DNA of 36,381 nucleotides, from NCBI RefSeq assembly GCF_016106015.1, contig NZ_JACADQ010000014.1:1-36381 (forward strand). The letters are read 5' to 3'. The notes under the pieces were generated by a model. The model was given only the letters and a program-made list of their open reading frames with translations, made no database searches and was not told the DNA's origin. The DNA is from Neoroseomonas rubea. Its GTDB lineage: Bacteria > Pseudomonadota > Alphaproteobacteria > Acetobacterales > Acetobacteraceae. Numbering within the stretch: position 1 is the stretch's first letter; every line of letters starts with the position of its first letter. Below, in pieces: positions 26,348 to 34,469 of the stretch. The translations under genes were made by a program, and so were the position numbers.

Positions 26348-26576
26348 GCGGAATCTCCGGGGTTGAGCGTTGCCGCCGCACGACATGCGCGACGGTGATG
26401 CCGCCGCGCGGGCTAACGCGCGACGGGTGTGCCGGCATGCTGATGCGCACGACGGGCCGCCATCGCTGAAGCTCAACCTGGAAAAGGCACGGAGAGCGGG
26501 GTCCGACGAAGCGGACCGGACGAGGTGACGCTCCTGATATGGACCTCTCGCCCCCCGAAAGCAAACCTATTCGACG
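26348..26576 (-). promoter_or_regulatory. Probable long 5' leader/promoter region of cspA
   Basis: 229 bp without a gene. A hairpin CGCGCG-GGCTAA-CGCGCG lies at 26405-26422. GGTTGAGC (26361-26368), directly next to the ribosome-site region, is perfectly complementary to GCTCAACC (26471-26478), about 100 bases upstream in the transcript. No clear promoter hexamers were found. Confidence 0.4.
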
Positions 26577-27545
26577 TCAGCCTGCGCGCGCACCGGTGGC
26601 GCGCAGGATCGGCAACCATTTCTGCATCTCGGCTTGCAGGAAGTTGCGCAACGCCGCGGCATCGCCGCTGCGCGGTTCCACGCCGCGTTCGACGTAGCGC
26701 TGCTGCAGCGCGGGATCGGCCAGCACCTCCATCGTCGCGGCGGACAGCAGCTGCAGGATCGGCGCGGGTGTGGCCGCTGGCGCATACAGCGCCTGCCATG
26801 AGGATGTCTCGTAGCCGGCCACGCCGCCTTCCTGGAAGGTCGGCAGCGCGGGGACGAGGCGCGACCGCCGCGCGGTCGTCACCGCGATGCCCTTCGCCCG
26901 CCCGTCCTGCATCATGGGCGCGAGCAGCGTCTGGCTGTCGATCATGAAGTCCACGCGTCCGGCGACGAAATCCGTCACCGCCGCGGGCGTGCCGCGGTAC
27001 TGCACGATGGTGAAGTCCACGCCCGCGAGCTTCTTGAGCAACTCGCCCGCCAGATGCGACGCGGCGCCGATGCCGGTGGTCGCGAAGGTGGCCTCCCCGT
27101 TCCGGCTGCGCAGCCAGGCGAGCAGGGAGGGCACGTCGTTCGCCGGCACGCCCGTATGCACGGCCGCGATGAAGGGCTGTTCGCCGAGTAGCGCGATGGG
27201 CGCGAAATCCGTCGCCGGATCGACGCCCGCATCGGGGAACAGCGCCGGAATGACGGAGTGCGCCGCACCGTTCAGCAGCAGGGTGTAGCCATCCGCGGGG
27301 GCGCGCATGACATTGCGCGCGCCTATCGTGCTGCCCGCGCCGGGCGTGTTCTCGATGACAATGGGCTGGCCGAGGCGGCGCGACAGCGGCTCGGCGACGA
27401 TGCGCGCGACGACGTCGATGATGCCGCCGGCCGCGAAGGGCACGACGATCCGGATCGGGCGGCTGGGATACGGCGCTTGCGCGCGTGCCACTGCGGGCGC
27501 GGCAAGCAGGGCAGCGGCGAGGAGGCTACGGCGATCGAGGTGCAT
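26577..27545 (-). CDS. Bug/TctC periplasmic binding protein 2
   Basis: 322 residues with a signal peptide (RRSLLAAALLAAPAVARAQA). Motifs: RIVVPFAAGGIIDVVAR, VIENTPGAGSTIG, GYTLLLNGAAHSV and VQYRGTPAAVTDFVAGRVD. It is a carboxylate receptor with no membrane partner in the window. It is the last gene of a crotonase-Bug-Bug run (52 bp gap). The AGG-I-D variant of the usual GGG-T-D ligand loop suggests a different ligand from the other copies. Confidence 0.93.
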   Translation of the reverse strand: MHLDRRSLLAAALLAAPAVARAQAPYPSRPIRIVVPFAAGGIIDVVARIVAEPLSRRLGQPIVIENTPGAGSTIGARNVMRAPADGYTLLLNGAAHSVIPALFPDAGVDPATDFAPIALLGEQPFIAAVHTGVPANDVPSLLAWLRSRNGEATFATTGIGAASHLAGELLKKLAGVDFTIVQYRGTPAAVTDFVAGRVDFMIDSQTLLAPMMQDGRAKGIAVTTARRSRLVPALPTFQEGGVAGYETSSWQALYAPAATPAPILQLLSAATMEVLADPALQQRYVERGVEPRSGDAAALRNFLQAEMQKWLPILRATGARAG

Positions 27546-27597
27546 GGCGGGTTTCCCGGAAGAAGGCGCGCCAGGATAACCCGCCCGCCGCGCCGCG

Positions 27598-28575
27598 TCA
27601 GTCCAGCCGGATATTGGCGTTGCGCACCAGCGCGGCGTAGCGCTCGGCGTCGTTCAGCAGCATCGCCTGCGCCTGCTGCTGCGTGCCGCCGCCGATGACG
27701 AAGCCCGCATCGCTGATCCGCTTGCGCAGATCCTCGTTGCGATAGGCCTTGTTCACCGCCTCAACCCAGCGGTCGGCGATCGGCTGCGGGATGCCCGGCG
27801 GTGCCATCAGCATGTACCAGACCACGGCGTCGAAGCCGGGGAAGCCGAGCTCGGCGACGGTCGGCGTCTCCGGCAGCCATTCCACGCGCTGCGGCATCGT
27901 CACTGCCAACGCGCGCACGCGCCCGGCGCGGATATGCGGCAGGTAGGTGGGGAAAGTGTCGATGGCGAGATCGATGCGCCCGGCCAGGATCTCGTTCACC
28001 GCCTGGCCCGTGCCGCGGAAGGGCACATGCGTCATGCGCACCCCGGCGGAGGTGGAGAGCAGCTCCGCCGCCAAATGCTGCTGCGTAGCGACGCCGGAGG
28101 AGGAGTAGTTCAGCACCCCAGGATCGCGCCGCGCGCGCTCCAGCAGGTCGGGCAGGCTGCGGTCGGGCGCATTGGCCGGCACCACGGCGACCAGAGGCAC
28201 CGTCGCGGCATGCACCACGGCGGTCTGGTCGCGGCGGATGTCGAAGGGTGGGGGGTTCATCAGCGGCGGCACGACGGCCGAGGCGCTGATCGTCGTCATC
28301 AGCATGGTGTAGCCATCCGGCCGCGCTCGGGACATGGCCAGCACAGCGAGCGTGCCGGACGCGCCGGGGCGGTTCTCGACCGCGATGGTCTGGCCGAATT
28401 CCTCCTGCAGCACGGGGGCGAGGAAGCGGCTGATGATATCGGTGCCGCCGCCCGGCGCGAAACCCACCAGCAGGCTGATGGCACGCGTCGGATAGGCCTG
28501 GGCGATCGCCGGCGCCGGCAGCAGCGGCGCGAGCGCCGCCGCGCCCAGCGCGCGGCGGGGGAGGCGGATGGTCAA
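27598..28575 (-). CDS. Bug/TctC periplasmic binding protein 3
   Basis: 325 residues with a signal peptide (LGAAALAPLLPAPAIAQA). Motifs: SLLVGFAPGGGTDIISRF, VENRPGASGTLAV, LNYSSSGVATQQHLAAE, VPFRGTGQAVNEILAG. It lies 55 bp downstream of the crotonase-fold gene and upstream of Bug 2, probably on one transcript. Two receptors in tandem are divergent enough to be separate paralogues rather than a recent duplication. Confidence 0.93.
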   Translation of the reverse strand: MTIRLPRRALGAAALAPLLPAPAIAQAYPTRAISLLVGFAPGGGTDIISRFLAPVLQEEFGQTIAVENRPGASGTLAVLAMSRARPDGYTMLMTTISASAVVPPLMNPPPFDIRRDQTAVVHAATVPLVAVVPANAPDRSLPDLLERARRDPGVLNYSSSGVATQQHLAAELLSTSAGVRMTHVPFRGTGQAVNEILAGRIDLAIDTFPTYLPHIRAGRVRALAVTMPQRVEWLPETPTVAELGFPGFDAVVWYMLMAPPGIPQPIADRWVEAVNKAYRNEDLRKRISDAGFVIGGGTQQQAQAMLLNDAERYAALVRNANIRLD

Positions 28576-28630
28576 GGCGTCTCCTCCTCGGCTGGCCGCC
28601 CGGCGTCTGGCACGCCGGTGCGGCGATCGA

Positions 28631-29413
28631 TCACTTCCCCTGGAACTGCGGCGCCCGCTTGTTCAGGAAGGCGCTGACGCCTTCCTGGAAGTCGGCGCTC
28701 GTGAAGCACATGGTCACCAGGTCGTCGCCCTCCACCTCGCCGACCGCGTGGCGCAGGCGACGCAGCGCGATCTTGGTCGCCTTCAGCGTCAGCGGCGCGA
28801 GGTCCTTCATGGTGGTGGCCAGTTCCATCGCGCGCGCGGCCACTGCCTCGGGCGTATCCAGCACTTCGGACACCAGGCCCAGGTGCTTCGCCTCGGCGGC
28901 GGAGAACAGGCGGGAGGTCATGATCATCTCCGCGATCGCCGCCGGGCCGACCAGCGCGTAGAAGCGCGCGAAGTTGTTCATGTTGAGGATGTTGCCGAGC
29001 GTCTTCGCGATTGGCAGGCCGAAGCGCGCGCCCTGGTCGCAGATGCGGATGTCGCAGCAGCCGGCGATGCCGAGCCCGCCGCCCGTGCAGGCGCCGGCGA
29101 TGGCGGCGATGATCGGCGTGTTGCAGTTCTCGAGCGCGCCCAGGACCTTGTCGATCCGCGCCTCATAGGCGAGCGCGTCCTCGGCGGTCTTGAACTCGCG
29201 GAACTGGCTGATGTCGGTGCCCGAGGCGAAGGCCTTGCCGCCGGCGCCGGTCAGGACCCACACGCGGATGGACGGGTCCTTGTCGATCTGCTCGGCCAGT
29301 TCCTGGATGCGCTGGTACATGCTGAACAGCATGGCGTTGCGCGCCTGCGGCCGGTTGAAGGTGGTCCAGGCGATGCCGCCCTCGCGGACCTCGTGCAGAA
29401 TCTCGTCGCTCAT
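28631..29413 (-). CDS. Crotonase-fold enoyl-CoA hydratase/isomerase family protein lacking both hydratase glutamates
   Basis: 260 residues. Crotonase features: FNRPQARNAM, the CoA/oxyanion-hole loops GGKAFASGTDI and GACTGGGLGIAGCCDI, and a C-terminal NKRAPQF. Aligned by eye with rat enoyl-CoA hydratase, Glu144 corresponds to G115 and Glu164 to I135, so simple enoyl-CoA hydration is unlikely; another CoA-ester reaction (isomerisation, dehydration, hydrolysis) is more probable. It is divergent from a CaiB-type CoA transferase (119 bp), which could load its substrate, and upstream of two Bug genes. Confidence 0.88.
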   Translation of the reverse strand: MSDEILHEVREGGIAWTTFNRPQARNAMLFSMYQRIQELAEQIDKDPSIRVWVLTGAGGKAFASGTDISQFREFKTAEDALAYEARIDKVLGALENCNTPIIAAIAGACTGGGLGIAGCCDIRICDQGARFGLPIAKTLGNILNMNNFARFYALVGPAAIAEMIMTSRLFSAAEAKHLGLVSEVLDTPEAVAARAMELATTMKDLAPLTLKATKIALRRLRHAVGEVEGDDLVTMCFTSADFQEGVSAFLNKRAPQFQGK

Positions 29414-29532
29414 GGCGCTCCGTCCCTTGGCTTCGTCGCAAGGGGTAGCGGGCTGGGCGGGGCCGTCAAGCCGGTGTCTTGCCGTCCCGCCCCGCCGATG
29501 CGAACAGAAGCGCCGCCGAGGAGGACACCCCC

Positions 29533-30708
29533 ATGACGATGCCGCTTGCCCGCTTCACCGTGCTCGACCTGACCCGCGTGCGCTCCGGCCCCACCTGCGT
29601 GCGGCAACTGGCCGACTGGGGTGCGAACGTCATCAAGATCGAGGCGACGGACGAGGTCGATACGGGCAAGGGGCTGGGCGGCGAGCGGGACGGGCCGGAC
29701 TTCCAGCACGTTCATCGCAACAAGCGAGGAATGACGCTGAACCTGAAGTCGCCCGAGGGCCTGGCCGCCTTCCGCCGCATGGTCGCCAAGGCCGATGTTG
29801 TGGTCGAGAACTACCGCCCCGACGTGAAGACGCGCCTGGGCATCGACTATCACAGCCTCGCGGCGATCAACTCGCGCATCGTGCTCGGCTCCATCTCCGG
29901 CTTCGGGCAGGACGGGCCGTATGCGAAGCGCCCGGGCTTCGACCAGATCGCCCAGGGCATGGGCGGGCTGATGAGCGTGACAGGCCTGCCCGGCCAGGGC
30001 CCGGTGCGCGCCGGCATTCCCGTGGCCGACCTGACGGCGGGGCTCTATTGCGCGCTCGGCATCATGGTCGCGCTGCTCGAGCGGGAGGTCACGGGCAAGG
30101 GTCGCTGGGTCCATGTCTCCCTGCTCGAAGCCATGATCGCCATGATGGATTTCCAGGCGACGCGCTGGACCATGAAGGGTGAGGTGCCGAAGCAGGCCGG
30201 CAACGACCACCCGACGACGATCCCGACCGGCCTGTTCAAGACGAGCGACGGCAGCGTGAACATCGCCGGCGGCGGCCAAGTGATGTGGGACCGCATCGTG
30301 AAGGTGCTGGGGCTCGAGGCGGAAGCGCAGGACCCCGACATCGCGACCGACAAGCTGCGCAGCCAGAACCGCGCCAAGGTCAATGCGATGATCGAGCGGG
30401 TGACGCTGACCGACACCTCCGCCAACTGGGTGGAGAAGTTCAACCGCGAAGGCGTGCCCTGCGGCCCGGTCTATGCCATGGACCAGGTCTTCGCCGACGC
30501 GCAGGTCAAGCACCTCGGCGTGGCGATGACGGTGCAGCACCCGCGGCTGGGTGCGCTCGATGTGGTGCGCGCGCCGATGCAGATCGCCGGCGTGGACTGC
30601 GCCCGGAACCCGACGCCCGAGCGCGGCCAGCACACCGAGGAGGTGCTGGCCGAGTTCGGCTTCAGCGCCGAGGAGATCTCGGCGCTGAAGACTGCGAAGG
30701 CGGTCTGA
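29533..30708 (+). CDS. CaiB/BaiF (class III) CoA transferase
   Basis: 391 residues from ATG 29533, preceded by GAGGAGG. Class III motifs: VLDLTRVRSGPTCVRQLADWGA, quoted in part as RSGPTCVRQLADWGA; HRNKRGMTLNLKS; and the likely catalytic aspartate D166 in IPVADLTAGL (equivalent to Asp169 of formyl-CoA transferase). C-terminal PCGPVYAMDQVF and HPRLG are typical. It transfers CoA between carboxylic acids, for example activating an imported acid. It is convergent with Bug 4 only 4 bp away. Confidence 0.93.
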   Translation: MTMPLARFTVLDLTRVRSGPTCVRQLADWGANVIKIEATDEVDTGKGLGGERDGPDFQHVHRNKRGMTLNLKSPEGLAAFRRMVAKADVVVENYRPDVKTRLGIDYHSLAAINSRIVLGSISGFGQDGPYAKRPGFDQIAQGMGGLMSVTGLPGQGPVRAGIPVADLTAGLYCALGIMVALLEREVTGKGRWVHVSLLEAMIAMMDFQATRWTMKGEVPKQAGNDHPTTIPTGLFKTSDGSVNIAGGGQVMWDRIVKVLGLEAEAQDPDIATDKLRSQNRAKVNAMIERVTLTDTSANWVEKFNREGVPCGPVYAMDQVFADAQVKHLGVAMTVQHPRLGALDVVRAPMQIAGVDCARNPTPERGQHTEEVLAEFGFSAEEISALKTAKAV

Positions 30709-30712
30709 CGGC

Positions 30713-31678
30713 TCAGTCGGCGCGGATGTTGCCGCGCCGGATCACCTCGCCCCAGCGGGCGCGGTCGCGGGCGATCAGCGCGGCGAATTCCGCCGGCGTG
30801 CCGGCCAGGGGCTCGACCCCCTGCGCGGCGAGCTTCGCGCGGAACTCCGCCCGGCCCAGCAGCGCATTGACCTCCCGGTTCATGCGCTCGACCACCGCGG
30901 CCGGCGTGCCCGCGGGGCCGAGGATGCCGTACCAGCCGAGCGCCTCGTAGCCCGGCAGCGTCTCCCCGATCGTCGGGACGTCCGGCAGCGCCGGGTCGCG
31001 TCGCGCCGAGGTGACGGCAATCGGCCGCACCCGCCCGTCGCGGATATGCGGCAGCGCGGTCGGCGTCGTGTCGAACATCATGGTCAGCCGCCCGCCGACC
31101 GTATCGACCATGGCAGGCCCGGTGCCGCGATAGGGCACGTGGGTGATGTCCACATTGGCCTGCTGCTTCACCAGCTCGGCGAAGAGGTGCTGCGCCGATC
31201 CGATGCCGGAGGAGCCGTAGTTCAGCCGCCCGGGCTCGGCCCGCGCCAGCGCGAGCAACTCGGCCAGCGTGCGCGCATTGACGGCAGGATGCACCACCAG
31301 CACCGAGGCCACCGCGGCGACCAGGGCGATGGGCGCGAGGTCGCGCTCCGGATCGTAGGACAGGCGCTGCAGCGCCGGATTGATGGCGAGCGGCCCGGTG
31401 CTGCCCATGACCAGCGTGTAGCCGTCCGGCGCCGCGCGCACCGTCGCTTCCGTGCCGACGCTGCCGCCCGCGCCGGTGCGGTTCTCCACCACCACGGACT
31501 GCCGCAACACCGGCGTCAGTTCCTCCGCGAGCGCCCGGGCCAGCAGGTCCGCTGCCCCGCCGGGCGGGAAGGGGGAGATCATGCGGATGGACCGCGCCGG
31601 CCATTCGCCCTGCGCGGCGGCAGGGCCGGCCAGCGCGGTGCCGGCCGCCAGGCCGAGAAGAAGGCGTCGCGTCGTCAT
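30713..31678 (-). CDS. Bug/TctC periplasmic binding protein 4
   Basis: 321 residues with a signal peptide (LLLGLAAGTALAGPAAAQG). Motifs: RMISPFPPGGAADLLAR, VENRTGAGGSVG, LNYGSSGIGSAQHLFAE, VPYRGTGPAMVDTVGG. It is divergent from the D-tartrate dehydratase-like gene across 110 bp, which suggests it may bind that enzyme's substrate. No TctA/TctB genes are visible. Confidence 0.93.
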   Translation of the reverse strand: MTTRRLLLGLAAGTALAGPAAAQGEWPARSIRMISPFPPGGAADLLARALAEELTPVLRQSVVVENRTGAGGSVGTEATVRAAPDGYTLVMGSTGPLAINPALQRLSYDPERDLAPIALVAAVASVLVVHPAVNARTLAELLALARAEPGRLNYGSSGIGSAQHLFAELVKQQANVDITHVPYRGTGPAMVDTVGGRLTMMFDTTPTALPHIRDGRVRPIAVTSARRDPALPDVPTIGETLPGYEALGWYGILGPAGTPAAVVERMNREVNALLGRAEFRAKLAAQGVEPLAGTPAEFAALIARDRARWGEVIRRGNIRAD

Positions 31679-31788
31679 GGCAGGCTCCCGTTTCCCGTAC
31701 GCGAGGATGCTAGGCCCGCGGCGGTTTGCGCGCCAAGCCGCGCGCGGCTACGACACCGCGCTCTCCGAACGGCCCGAGGACGCCCCGC

Positions 31789-32967
31789 ATGCGCATCGCC
31801 TCCATCCGCCAGGGCGTCGTGCCCATCAGCAGCGCCATTGCCAACGCCTATATCGATTTCTCCAAGATGACGGCGAGCGTCGTCGCCATCACGGTCGAGG
31901 ACGGCGCAGGGCGCAGCGCCACCGGCTACGGCTTCAACTCGAATGGTCGCTACGCCCAGCCCGGTCTGCTTGTGGAACGGTTCGTCCCGCGTCTGGAAGC
32001 CTGCGACGAGGCGACGCTCACCTCCAAGGACGGCACGCTGAACGTCGCCGGCGCCTGGGCCGCGATGATGCGCAACGAGAAGCCTGGCGGGCACGGCGAC
32101 CGGTCCGTCGCGGTCGGCGTGCTCGACATGGCGCTGTGGGACGCGGCGGCGAAGCTGGAAGGCAAGCCGCTGTGGAAGCTGCTCGCCGACCGCCACCGCC
32201 GCGGCCAGGCGGACGAGGCCGCCTGGGTCTATGCCGCCGGCGGCTACTACTACCCGGGCAAGGGCGTCGATGCGCTGGTCGAGGAGATGAAGCGCTATCT
32301 CGGCCTCGGCTACACCACGGTGAAGATGAAGATCGGCGGCGCGCCGGGCACGCCGCTGAAGGATGCGCTGGCCGAGGATCTCGCGCGCATCGAGGCGGTG
32401 CTGAAGCTGCTGGCCGGCGACGGTTCGCGCCTCGCCGTCGACGTGAACGGGCGCTTCGGGCTGCATGCAGCGCTGACCTACGGCGCCGCGCTGCAGCCCT
32501 TCCGGCTGCGCTGGTACGAGGAACCGCTCGACCCGCTCGACTACTCCACCCACGCCGTGCTCGCCGAGCAATACGCGCCGCCGCTCGCGACCGGCGAAAA
32601 CCTGTTCTCGATGCTCGACGCGCGCAACCTGATCCGCCATGGCGGGCTGCGGCCCGACCGCGACGTGCTGCAGTTCGACCCGGCGCTCTCCTACGGCCTG
32701 GTGGAGTATCTGCGCACGCTGGAGATGCTGGTCCAGCACGGGTGGTCGCCGCGGCGCTGCGTGCCGCATGGCGGGCACCAGTTCGCGCTCAACATCGCGG
32801 TCGGGCTCGGGCTCGGCGGCAACGAATCCTACCCCGAGGTCTTCGCGCCGTTCGGTGGCTTCGCGGACAGCACGCCCGTGGTCGATGGGCGCATCCGCAT
32901 GCCGGACCTGCCGGGCATCGGCTTCGAGGCGAAGAACGACCTCTGGGCGGTCTTTAAGGACCTCTAG
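31789..32967 (+). CDS. tarD: D-tartrate dehydratase-like enolase-superfamily enzyme
   Basis: 392 residues. Long near-identical blocks to Bradyrhizobium TarD as I remember it: GYGFNSNGRY, NEKPGGHGDRSVAVG, YAAGGYYYPGKG, MRPD-type LRPDRDVLQFD, HGWSPRRCVPHGGHQ, GLGLGGNESYP and MPDLPGIGFEAKNDL. Active-site set: K179/K181 (VKMKIGG), metal ligands D218, E244 and E270, and H327. It would dehydrate D-tartrate to oxaloacetate using Mg2+. An ~8-residue insertion follows KIGGAP. ATG 31789 fits family length. Confidence 0.88.
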   Translation: MRIASIRQGVVPISSAIANAYIDFSKMTASVVAITVEDGAGRSATGYGFNSNGRYAQPGLLVERFVPRLEACDEATLTSKDGTLNVAGAWAAMMRNEKPGGHGDRSVAVGVLDMALWDAAAKLEGKPLWKLLADRHRRGQADEAAWVYAAGGYYYPGKGVDALVEEMKRYLGLGYTTVKMKIGGAPGTPLKDALAEDLARIEAVLKLLAGDGSRLAVDVNGRFGLHAALTYGAALQPFRLRWYEEPLDPLDYSTHAVLAEQYAPPLATGENLFSMLDARNLIRHGGLRPDRDVLQFDPALSYGLVEYLRTLEMLVQHGWSPRRCVPHGGHQFALNIAVGLGLGGNESYPEVFAPFGGFADSTPVVDGRIRMPDLPGIGFEAKNDLWAVFKDL

Positions 32968-32969
32968 CG

Positions 32970-33620
32970 ATGGCCGACCTGGCCGGGCAGGTCGCGGCGC
33001 GCTACCGGGACGTCTCCCGCACCGAAAGGGGCTTCATCCGCGGCAAGCTCAAGGGCGACCCGGCGGTCGCCGCGCTGCTCGGGCTCGGCGCGGCGCGCCC
33101 CTTCGGGCGGGTGGTGGACCTCGGCTGCGGGCGCGGGCAACTCGCGATCGCCCTGCTGCTCGCTGGCGCGGCGGACAAGGCAACCGGCCTCGATATCGAC
33201 ACGGCGAAGATCGGCGTCGCCCGCGCGGCGGCGGAAGGCCTCGCCGCGCGTTTCGAGGTCGCCGACCTGGCCGATGCGACCATTCCTCCGTGCGACACCC
33301 TGCTGATGATCGACGTGCTGCTGCAATTGCCGCTGCCGGCGCAGGACGGGTTGCTCGGACGCATCGCAGCCTCCGGCGCGGGGCGCATCGCCATCCGCGC
33401 CTTCGACCCGGAGCGCGGCTGGCGCAGCGCCCTGGGCTTCGGGATGGAGCGGGTGCGCCGCCTGCTCGGCGGCGACCGGGGCCTCGCCGGCGCGGTGGCG
33501 CCGCGGCCGCTGCCGGAGATCGCCGCACCCCTTGCCGCCGCAGGCTACCGGGTGGCGATCACCCCATGCTGGGCTGGCACGCCGCTGCCGAATGTGCTTC
33601 TGGTCGCGGAACGCTCATGA
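32970..33620 (+). CDS. Class I SAM-dependent methyltransferase
   Basis: 216 residues. SAM motif I is VVDLGCGRGQLAIALL (~48-63), followed by an acidic loop GLDIDTAKIG and motif IV-like TLLMIDVLLQLP. The N-terminal part (ARYRDVSRTERGFIRGKLKGD) and the C-terminal part do not point to a known substrate. It starts 2 bp after tarD and overlaps the next gene by 4 bp, so it is translationally coupled within a four-gene operon. Confidence 0.85.
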   Translation: MADLAGQVAARYRDVSRTERGFIRGKLKGDPAVAALLGLGAARPFGRVVDLGCGRGQLAIALLLAGAADKATGLDIDTAKIGVARAAAEGLAARFEVADLADATIPPCDTLLMIDVLLQLPLPAQDGLLGRIAASGAGRIAIRAFDPERGWRSALGFGMERVRRLLGGDRGLAGAVAPRPLPEIAAPLAAAGYRVAITPCWAGTPLPNVLLVAERS

Positions 33621-34465
33621 CCCGCCGCATCATCCCCCTGCTGCTCCTCCTCCTCGCCGCCCTGCCGGCGCGGGCTCAGCAACTGCCGGTCTTCGAGATG
33701 GGCGTCGCCGCGGGCGGCGGCTGGCTGCCGGCCTATCCGGCCTCGGACCAGAACCGTTGGCGCGGGCTCGCCGTGCCGTACGTGATCTATCGCGGCGACC
33801 TGTTCCGGGCCGATGACAGCGGGTTGCGCGCGCGGACCAGCCTGGCGGACGGGATCGAGCTGTCGGTCAGCGCCTCGGGCGGCTTCAACGGATCCTCGCG
33901 CGACATCACCGCGCGGGAAGGCATGCCCGACCTCGAATGGCTGGGGGAGATCGGGCCGACGCTGCGCTTCACCCTCTGGCGCGGGGAGGATGAGAGCCAG
34001 CCGCGCCGTATCCTGATCGACACGCCGGTGCGCGCGGTGTTCTCCACCGACTGGTCCTCGGTCTCCTTCCGCGGATTCACCTTTGCGCCCGACATCGCCT
34101 ATGAGCACGTCAACTTCCTCTCGCCCTTCGCGCGGCTGCGACTGTCCGCCGGCCTGCTCTTCGGCACGGAGCGCTACGGCGACTATTTCTACCAGGTGGA
34201 GCCCGAATTCGCGCGGGCGGGACGTGCCGCCTATGACGGCCGCGCGGGCTATGTCGGGTCCCGGTTGTCCGTCTCCTACCGCCTGCCGCTGAGCGAGCGC
34301 GTCTCGCTTGTCGCCGGCGGGCGGCTCGAGAATTTCACTGGCGCGGCGAACGACGACAGCCCGCTGTTCCGCCGCGACTGGAACGTCTCGGTGGTGGGCG
34401 GCGTCGCGATTTCACTCTGGCGGTCGGAAGCGCGCGTGGACATCGCGGCGCAGCCCTTCGACTGA
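33617..34465 (+). CDS. MipA/OmpV family outer-membrane protein
   Basis: 282 residues with a signal peptide (LLLLLLAALPARAQQ) and alternating beta-strand sequence to the end (DIAAQPFD). MipA/OmpV features: GVAAGGGWLPAYPASDQN, LAVPYVIYRGDLFRAD, and GLLFGTERYGDYFYQVEPE. Family members are outer-membrane proteins, some linked to murein synthesis scaffolds, most uncharacterised. The ATG overlaps the methyltransferase stop. Confidence 0.88.
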   Translation: MTRRIIPLLLLLLAALPARAQQLPVFEMGVAAGGGWLPAYPASDQNRWRGLAVPYVIYRGDLFRADDSGLRARTSLADGIELSVSASGGFNGSSRDITAREGMPDLEWLGEIGPTLRFTLWRGEDESQPRRILIDTPVRAVFSTDWSSVSFRGFTFAPDIAYEHVNFLSPFARLRLSAGLLFGTERYGDYFYQVEPEFARAGRAAYDGRAGYVGSRLSVSYRLPLSERVSLVAGGRLENFTGAANDDSPLFRRDWNVSVVGGVAISLWRSEARVDIAAQPFD

Positions 34466-34469
34466 CCCC

